The translations under genes were made by a program, and so were the position numbers. 64,000 bases of DNA from Halobacteroides halobius DSM 5150 (GTDB lineage Bacteria; Bacillota; Halanaerobiia; Halobacteroidales; Halobacteroidaceae): contig NC_019978.1 in NCBI RefSeq assembly GCF_000328625.1, positions 868,001-932,000 of the forward strand, given 5' to 3'. Shown here one piece after another: positions 59,890 through 64,000 of this stretch. The stretch's first letter is position 1; each line of letters opens with the position of its first letter. The notes below the pieces were generated by a model. It did no database searches and was not told the origin of the DNA. It saw nothing but the letters and a program-made list of their open reading frames with translations.

Positions 59890-60300
59890 ATGGATTTAGA
59901 TAATTTATTTGCTTTTTGGCCAGCAATTGTTATACTGTGGGGATTGGCAAGCAAGTTAATTGATAAAATAAATGAGTCCGTCAATCAACAAAATAATGCT
60001 GGAGATTTTGCATCAGAAACCACAGAGAGTCAAGCAGAACCAGAAAATTTTGAGCTAGATATACCACAGAAAACTATTTCTCAGACAAGTAATAAATCTG
60101 AAGAAGACAACAAAGTAGTTAAAAGTAAAAAGCCAGCTAAAAAATTAAAGACAGAACAAAAAAAGAAGAAAGCAACTTCAGCTAAAAGACAAACTAGCTC
60201 GTTTGGTAAAAAAGAAGTTATGCAAGGAATTATCTTTAAAGAAATATTAGATCAACCCCGGGCCAAAAAACCGCACCCAATATATAGAAAAGATGATTAA
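59890..60300 (+). CDS. Hypothetical single-pass membrane protein with Lys-rich tail
   Basis: 136 residues, not recognised. One hydrophobic segment (FAFWPAIVILWGLASKLI) at residues 7-24, a polar Glu/Ser/Asn linker, a Lys-rich stretch (about 78-105) and a conserved-looking end MQGIIFKEILDQPRAKKPH. It begins 10 nt after floA, so it is probably co-expressed and may associate with the NfeD-FloA complex; that link is inference from position. Not similar to Bacillus YqfB as far as can be seen. Confidence 0.7.
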   Translation: MDLDNLFAFWPAIVILWGLASKLIDKINESVNQQNNAGDFASETTESQAEPENFELDIPQKTISQTSNKSEEDNKVVKSKKPAKKLKTEQKKKKATSAKRQTSSFGKKEVMQGIIFKEILDQPRAKKPHPIYRKDD

Positions 60301-60303
60301 ATG

Positions 60304-60333
60304 AAAGAGTCTAGGGATATCCCTAGACTCTTT
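60304..60333 (+). terminator. Bidirectional terminator after the floA operon
   Basis: A perfect 30-nt palindrome centred at 60318/60319 (AAAGAGTCTAGGGAT and its complement). The T tract is short (TTTATAATAATT), so termination may be partial. It also lies at the end of the small minus-strand gene. Confidence 0.78.
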
Positions 60334-60412
60334 ATAATAATTCTTTCCCAGATAGATAATATAATAAGGCAAAGCCGATAATTATAAATAAGATAATTAG
60401 TAGAGAGCTCAT
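60332..60412 (-). CDS. 26-residue single-span membrane peptide
   Basis: A tiny ORF: starts MSSLLIILFIIIG, continues as a hydrophobic helix FALLYYL and ends SGKELL. It has a near-perfect AAGGAGG six bases before its ATG on the minus strand, and its stop sits at the bidirectional terminator. Function unknown; resembles small membrane toxins or regulatory peptides only in size and layout. The match of RBS, start, single helix and terminator makes chance unlikely. Confidence 0.62.
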   Translation of the reverse strand: MSSLLIILFIIIGFALLYYLSGKELL

Positions 60413-60483
60413 GATAACCTCCTTATAAAAATCTTAATTTTAGTATATCCTAAAATTGATTTTAAATTACAGGAGGTTAAAAA

Positions 60484-61203
60484 ATGAATATGATTATAAG
60501 AATTTTTATCCAAGCAACACTAACTTTTTTTACTATTTATCTTCTCACCAGAGTTCTTGGTAAAAAGCAGATCAGTCAATTAACCTTTTATGATTATGTA
60601 AATGGAGTTACGTTTGGCTCAATTGCAGCAACTGCAGCCACAAATGTTAAAAATCCAACCTGGTATTATTTATGGGCTTTATTTGTTTTTGCATTATTCA
60701 CATTTTTAGTTCAATATATTACCCTTAAAAATAGAAAAGTAAGAAAGGTTTTAGAGGGTGAACCAACTATTTTGATCCATAAGGGTAAAATTTTAGAGGA
60801 TAATATGGAGAAAAGCAGATTTAATATGGCAGATTTAATGGCTGAGCTAAGACAAAGGAAGATATTTGATATTAAAAATGTTCATTTTGCCTTATTAGAA
60901 ACGAATGGAAAGGTAAGTGTTATGCCTGTGGCTAAACAAAATCCTGTCACACCAGCTGATTTAAATATTCAACCTAAAGAGCAGACAATTGCTACTGAAT
61001 TAATAGTTGACGGAAAAATAATCAAGTCTAATTTAGAGCAACATAACTTGACAGAAAAGTGGCTTAAACAGAAAGTAAGTGCAGAAAATGTAGAAGTAGA
61101 AGATATAGTTTGGCTAAGTTATAATCCAATTGATAAAAGCCTTTATTTTGATTTTAAAGCAGATAAGTTAGGTAAAGATAAAGTAGATATTAGTGATAAT
61201 TAA
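60484..61203 (+). CDS. DUF421 (YetF/YcaP) membrane protein
   Basis: 239 residues. Three membrane helices in the first 85 residues: IFIQATLTFFTIYLLTRVLG, VTFGSIAATAATN and the YYLWALFVFALFTFLVQYIT segment (motif LGKKQISQLTFYDYV between). The cytoplasmic part holds DUF421 features such as PTILIHKGKI and the RFNMADLMAELRQRKI helix. Bacillus members (YetF, YdfS, YkjA) are linked to germination and spore properties. AGGAGG before ATG. The SASP gene follows. Confidence 0.88.
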   Translation: MNMIIRIFIQATLTFFTIYLLTRVLGKKQISQLTFYDYVNGVTFGSIAATAATNVKNPTWYYLWALFVFALFTFLVQYITLKNRKVRKVLEGEPTILIHKGKILEDNMEKSRFNMADLMAELRQRKIFDIKNVHFALLETNGKVSVMPVAKQNPVTPADLNIQPKEQTIATELIVDGKIIKSNLEQHNLTEKWLKQKVSAENVEVEDIVWLSYNPIDKSLYFDFKADKLGKDKVDISDN

Positions 61204-61279
61204 CTTGGATATATTAGGAAAGCTAAGTTCGTATAATCTTTTATTTATTGGTCATTCTATTAATGGAGGTGGTTCCCCA

Positions 61280-61459
61280 ATGGGACGTATTATGTCCGAT
61301 AAAACCAAGTATGAGTTAGCTGAGGAGTTGGGTTTTGACCACAAAGTTAAGGATGGTGATTGGGGTAATATAACCACTAGAGAAGCTGGGTCTTTAGTTA
61401 AGCGAGCAATAGAGAAGACAGAAGAAGCAATGGCTCAGCAAGACCAAAAAAAGCAGTAG
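61280..61459 (+). CDS. Small acid-soluble spore protein, alpha/beta-type
   Basis: 59 residues. The core KYELAEELGFDHKVKDGDWG followed by NITTREAGSLVKRAIEKTEE matches alpha/beta SASPs, including the GNLTSREAG-like site where the germination protease works in related proteins. These proteins coat spore DNA in the forespore. ATG 61280 has GGAGGTGG upstream; the frame from 61193 overlaps the DUF421 gene and adds unrelated residues. Presence means the organism can form spores. Sequence after GNITTREAG is shorter than in Bacillus SspA-type proteins. Confidence 0.88.
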   Translation: MGRIMSDKTKYELAEELGFDHKVKDGDWGNITTREAGSLVKRAIEKTEEAMAQQDQKKQ

Positions 61460-61489
61460 GGGCGTTAAGCTCCTACTGCTTTTCTTTTT
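61449..61489 (+). terminator. Terminator after the SASP gene
   Basis: AAAAGCAGTAGG pairs with CCTACTGCTTTT, extended inward by GGC/GCT, loop GTTAA, then TTCTTTTT. Confidence 0.9.
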
Positions 61490-61584
61490 ATCTAATATTA
61501 TTGGGTATATTTTGCTACTAGTTACAGTATATATTTGATAGAATAGATGTTTTAAAGTAAGTATTGATAGAAGGGGGGAAAAGA

Positions 61585-62124
61585 ATGAGATTATGTGATG
61601 ATTGTATTCAAAAAGTAGCTGGTAGCTTATCTAATCAAGCCCAACAGACTTTAAATCAACTTTCTCCATTATTTGAAGAAGAGGTGAGTTTAACTGGTCA
61701 GGTTTTTGAGCAAACTACGGCCTTAAATAGAAATGCTATTAAAGAAATCATTGCAGAATTAGAATCTAACTTACTTCTTGACCATTCCGTCCAAGGGCGT
61801 AAAAAAGTATTTTATTTAACTGAGTCTGGAGCAAGGTATCTAGAACTGCAAAATAATCCTAAATCTAAAAAAGAGGAGAGTACTAATGAGACAGAAGAGT
61901 TAGAAATAGAAGAAGTTGTCGAGAAAGCCGAAGATGATATTTCAGAAATAGAGGATGAACTAATAGAAAAAGAAGAAAAGGATAAAGAGCAGGATTTAGA
62001 GACAGAAGAATCAGAAGATTTAACTGAAGAGAAAAAGATAGAAGGGGAAGATAACTTACAAACAGAAGAAAAAGATGATAAGCAGCAAGATTCTGGTGCT
62101 ATAGTTTGGGATTTTGATCTATAA
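61585..62124 (+). CDS. Winged-helix protein with N-terminal CxxC and long acidic tail
   Basis: 179 residues. Residues 1-7 carry the CDDC pair; residues 20-85 look like a winged helix-turn-helix (LNQLSPLFEEEVSLTGQVFE..., TALNRNAIKEIIAELESN, FYLTESGARYL). From residue 92 on the protein is almost only Glu, Asp, Lys and Thr, ending in IVWDFDL. Not recognised as a named family. Could be a DNA-binding regulator or an RNA polymerase-associated factor; the acidic tail recalls RNA polymerase delta (inference). ATG 61585 follows GAAGGGGGG. Confidence 0.65.
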   Translation: MRLCDDCIQKVAGSLSNQAQQTLNQLSPLFEEEVSLTGQVFEQTTALNRNAIKEIIAELESNLLLDHSVQGRKKVFYLTESGARYLELQNNPKSKKEESTNETEELEIEEVVEKAEDDISEIEDELIEKEEKDKEQDLETEESEDLTEEKKIEGEDNLQTEEKDDKQQDSGAIVWDFDL

Positions 62125-62127
62125 TCT

Positions 62128-62152
62128 TTCTCGGGGTCACCCGGGAATTTTT
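62128..62152 (+). terminator. Terminator after the winged-helix gene
   Basis: TTCTCGGG pairs with CCCGGGAA, loop GTCA, followed by T5. Confidence 0.78.
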
Positions 62153-62251
62153 AATATGGGACAAGTTCAACGTTGTATCCATATATTACCTTTAACAGAT
62201 TTCCCTTTGAACTTATATTATATATTGAATTAAAAAAAGGAGGGAAAAGTT

Positions 62252-62341
62252 ATGGGAGAATATCAAGGTGATGGTATGTTACTAATTGTTTTAGTCTTAA
62301 TTATCTTACTTATGCAAGGTGATATGGGAGTTAAGTATTAA
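62252..62341 (+). CDS. 29-residue hydrophobic peptide
   Basis: A tiny ORF starting MGEYQGDGML, with one hydrophobic stretch (LLIVLVLIILLM) and the end QGDMGVKY. Strong AAAGGAGGG 7 nt before the ATG, and a strong terminator 7 nt after the stop. The layout (short Gly-containing head, one helix) recalls tiny sporulation peptides of the YjcZ type, but the sequence is not close enough to claim that. The gap 62153-62251 before it holds no other gene. Confidence 0.62.
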   Translation: MGEYQGDGMLLIVLVLIILLMQGDMGVKY

Positions 62342-62345
62342 GAAT

Positions 62346-62380
62346 AAAAGGGGGTCGTGCCTAGGCACGACTCCTTTTTA
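62346..62380 (+). terminator. Terminator after the 29-residue peptide gene
   Basis: GGGGTCGTGCC and GGCACGACTCC form an eleven-pair stem (with one G-T) with flanking AAAA and TTTTT. The rest of the gap up to 62549 is AT-rich and shows no gene; a TATAAT-like run at about 62502-62508 may be a promoter for the next gene. Confidence 0.9.
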
Positions 62381-62549
62381 TTTATTAAACCAATCTATTG
62401 TCAATTAGAGGTTGTAGTATTTAGATTTTATTATTAATTTTATTCGTTTTAATAATGTGAAAAAATTACGAGGAAAAATAATATACAGCTAGAAAATAAT
62501 ATATAATAAGAATAGAAATGATTATTAATATTGATAGGGAGTGGATAAA

Positions 62550-63755
62550 ATGAGTGATAATCAACCCGAGATTGAGATTTATACTTTGACCTGGTGTCCT
62601 TACTGTCGGAAAGCAAAGTCTTTTTTTCGTAGCAAAGATCTAGCCTATACTGAATATTTGATTGATGAAGCAGAGGGTAAAAAAGAAGAAATGGCTAAGA
62701 GGAGTAATGGAGCTAAGACTGTGCCACAGATATTTATTGATGGGCAAAATATTGGTGGTTATGATGATTTAATCGAACTAGAGACTACTGGTAAATTAAA
62801 TGAGATGTTAGGTCTTGAGCCTGTTGATTTGGATCAGATCTGGGATTTAGTAATTGTCGGGGCTGGGCCAGCTGGATTGAGTGCAGCTATTTATGGGGCC
62901 CGGAAAGGTCTAGAAGTATTAGTCCTTTCCTTATCTTTAGGGGGCCAAGTTATTGAAACTGATATAATTGATAATTGGATTGGGAGTCCGGAGATAACTG
63001 GCGGGGATTTAATGGAGTCTTTTTGGCAGCATACCCAAAAGTATGATGTTCAAGCTAAGTTAGGAGCTGAAGTAACTAATATTAGAACCCAAGATAAACT
63101 AAAAGTAGTAGAAACCACTCAGCAGGAGATTGAAACCCGTTCTGTGATTGTGGCTACAGGAACTCACAATCGTAGTCTAGGTGTTCCAGGAGAACATGAG
63201 TTAAAAGGAAAAGGAGTTCATTACTGTGCTATCTGTGATGGCTATTTATATGCTGGTGATGAGGTAGCTGTGGTAGGTGGCGGTAATTCTGGTTTAGAAG
63301 CAGCTTTAGATATGGCTAAACTGGATAGTAAAGTCAACTTGATTGAGGTTGGTGATCAGTTAGCTGGTGATGAAGTTCTCCAAGAGAAGGTGCAAGCTAA
63401 TGACTTAATCGAGATTTATACCGGCCATGGAGTAGAAGAAATTACAGGTGCTAAAGAAGTAGAAGAGATAGTAATCCGGGATACTGAGACTGGTAAGTAC
63501 CAAACTCTTTCTATCAAGGCAGTTTTTGTAGAAATTGGTTTAATCCCTAATAGTGGGTTTGTAGACCAGCTAGTAGCTACTAATCAGCACAATGAGATTA
63601 TAGTGGACCAGAATAACCAGACTACTGTAGAAGGAATCTGGGCTGCAGGAGATGTAACTGATATTAAGGATAAACAGATAATTGTAGCAGCTGCTGAGGG
63701 AGCTAAGGCTGCTCTAAGAGTGAATGAATATTTACAATTGAATCCAGAGGATTAA
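62550..63755 (+). CDS. Glutaredoxin-AhpF-like flavoprotein fusion (thioredoxin-reductase family)
   Basis: 401 residues. Residues 1-90 form a glutaredoxin domain with CPYC at 16-19 and TVPQIF and GGYDDL motifs. Residues 100-400 are a thioredoxin-reductase-type FAD/NAD(P)H module: FAD motif VGAGPAGLSAA, active-site pair CAIC at 226-229, pyridine nucleotide motif GGGNSGLEAA, and WAAGDVTD. The HRRxxxR motif that binds the NADPH phosphate in classical TrxB is replaced by LIEVGDQL, closely like AhpF, so NADH is the likelier donor. It resembles AhpF with a glutaredoxin in place of the twin N-terminal fold. No peroxiredoxin gene is visible. ATG 62550 follows TAGGGAG. Confidence 0.88.
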   Translation: MSDNQPEIEIYTLTWCPYCRKAKSFFRSKDLAYTEYLIDEAEGKKEEMAKRSNGAKTVPQIFIDGQNIGGYDDLIELETTGKLNEMLGLEPVDLDQIWDLVIVGAGPAGLSAAIYGARKGLEVLVLSLSLGGQVIETDIIDNWIGSPEITGGDLMESFWQHTQKYDVQAKLGAEVTNIRTQDKLKVVETTQQEIETRSVIVATGTHNRSLGVPGEHELKGKGVHYCAICDGYLYAGDEVAVVGGGNSGLEAALDMAKLDSKVNLIEVGDQLAGDEVLQEKVQANDLIEIYTGHGVEEITGAKEVEEIVIRDTETGKYQTLSIKAVFVEIGLIPNSGFVDQLVATNQHNEIIVDQNNQTTVEGIWAAGDVTDIKDKQIIVAAAEGAKAALRVNEYLQLNPED

Positions 63756-63790
63756 AATAATAGTTACTATTGGTGGAGGGATGGCGAACA

Positions 63791-64000
63791 ATGAAGAATA
63801 ATTTATGTCCACAATGTGATAATTTAGGGCGTGATATTAATTATACTACTGTAGATAGTTTAGTAGAAAAAGAGATAGAAGGGAAAAAATATTCAGTCTG
63901 TCTTACTGAAAATTGTGAAGTAGTTTATTTTAATAATTTAGCTATTTATGAAACTACAGATTTGCGAGTTCAGGTCTGGTTTAAAGAGGATTCTACTGAA
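63791..64000 (+). CDS. CopZ-N-like zinc/iron-sulfur protein (3' end outside window)
   Basis: 70 residues visible, open at the window edge. CPQCDN near the N terminus, then YSVCLTENCEVVYF and the TTDLRVQVWFKED segment match the N-terminal domain of CopZ-type copper chaperones (seen in Archaeoglobus CopZ) and their free-standing homologues. The four Cys spacing CxxC...CxxxxC supports metal binding. Whether a copper-binding HMA domain follows cannot be seen. ATG 63791 has GGAGGG 10 nt upstream. Confidence 0.72.
   Translation, partial: MKNNLCPQCDNLGRDINYTTVDSLVEKEIEGKKYSVCLTENCEVVYFNNLAIYETTDLRVQVWFKEDSTE

Overview
The window is 64 kb of AT-rich chromosome from a bacterium. Gene content points to a diderm, anaerobic, spore-forming Firmicute, most likely order Halanaerobiales and probably family Halobacteroidaceae. 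Evidence: rlmN-stp-prkC-rsgA-rpe order as in Firmicutes; PyrR attenuation of pyr genes; a YteA/DksA-type sporulation protein and a SASP-like spore protein; yet also a LolA-like carrier and an outer-membrane beta-barrel ending in Phe, which imply an outer membrane. A 5S rRNA gene enlarged by an internal insertion fits the same order. The genus is an inference. No phage, IS element or CRISPR array is visible; this is core chromosome with some accessory genes.

Layout. 1-5.9 kb: RlmN (5' end cut off), an FHA protein, PP2C phosphatase, PASTA Ser/Thr kinase, RsgA and Rpe. 5.9-9.7 kb: a promoter, FMN riboswitch and terminator control ribD-ribE-ribBA-ribH, a complete riboflavin operon. 9.7-13.4 kb: a His-rich YmaF-like repeat protein, endonuclease III, a FlhB-like/FliK-like pair, a coiled-coil unknown and family-4 uracil-DNA glycosylase. 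13.5-18.8 kb: rRNA operon with two promoters of identical geometry, 16S-tRNAIle-tRNAAla-23S-5S-tRNAAsn; the 5S carries a 58-nt insertion in loop C. 19-35.2 kb: YteA-like protein, lspA, an rluD-type synthase, then pyrR, uraA and pyrB-C-F-carA-carB-K-D-E (complete UMP synthesis), with a PyrR attenuator before pyrR, uraA and pyrB (the last with two PyrR sites), interrupted by an orphan membrane histidine kinase. 35.3-43.2 kb: tandem-HD/HD-GYP protein, GNAT protein, RqcH, DUF1232, NUDIX, GAF-GGDEF cyclase, phosphodiesterase. 43.2-53.1 kb: an archaeal-type Pus10 pseudouridine synthase, a MoxR-DUF58-DUF4129 set, and an ABC transporter-LolA-like-beta-barrel set. 53.2-64 kb: MalQ, MATE transporter, ferredoxin-type aldo/keto reductase, NfeD-FloA membrane module, DUF421 protein, SASP, two tiny membrane proteins, an acidic winged-helix protein, a glutaredoxin-AhpF-like fusion and the start of a CopZ-N-like protein.

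The most notable items are the expanded 5S rRNA, a Pus10 gene in a bacterium, the envelope-lipid/lipoprotein ABC-LolA-barrel cluster, the double PyrR site before pyrB, the glutaredoxin-AhpF-like fusion, and two tiny membrane ORFs (26 and 29 codons) with strong ribosome-binding sites.
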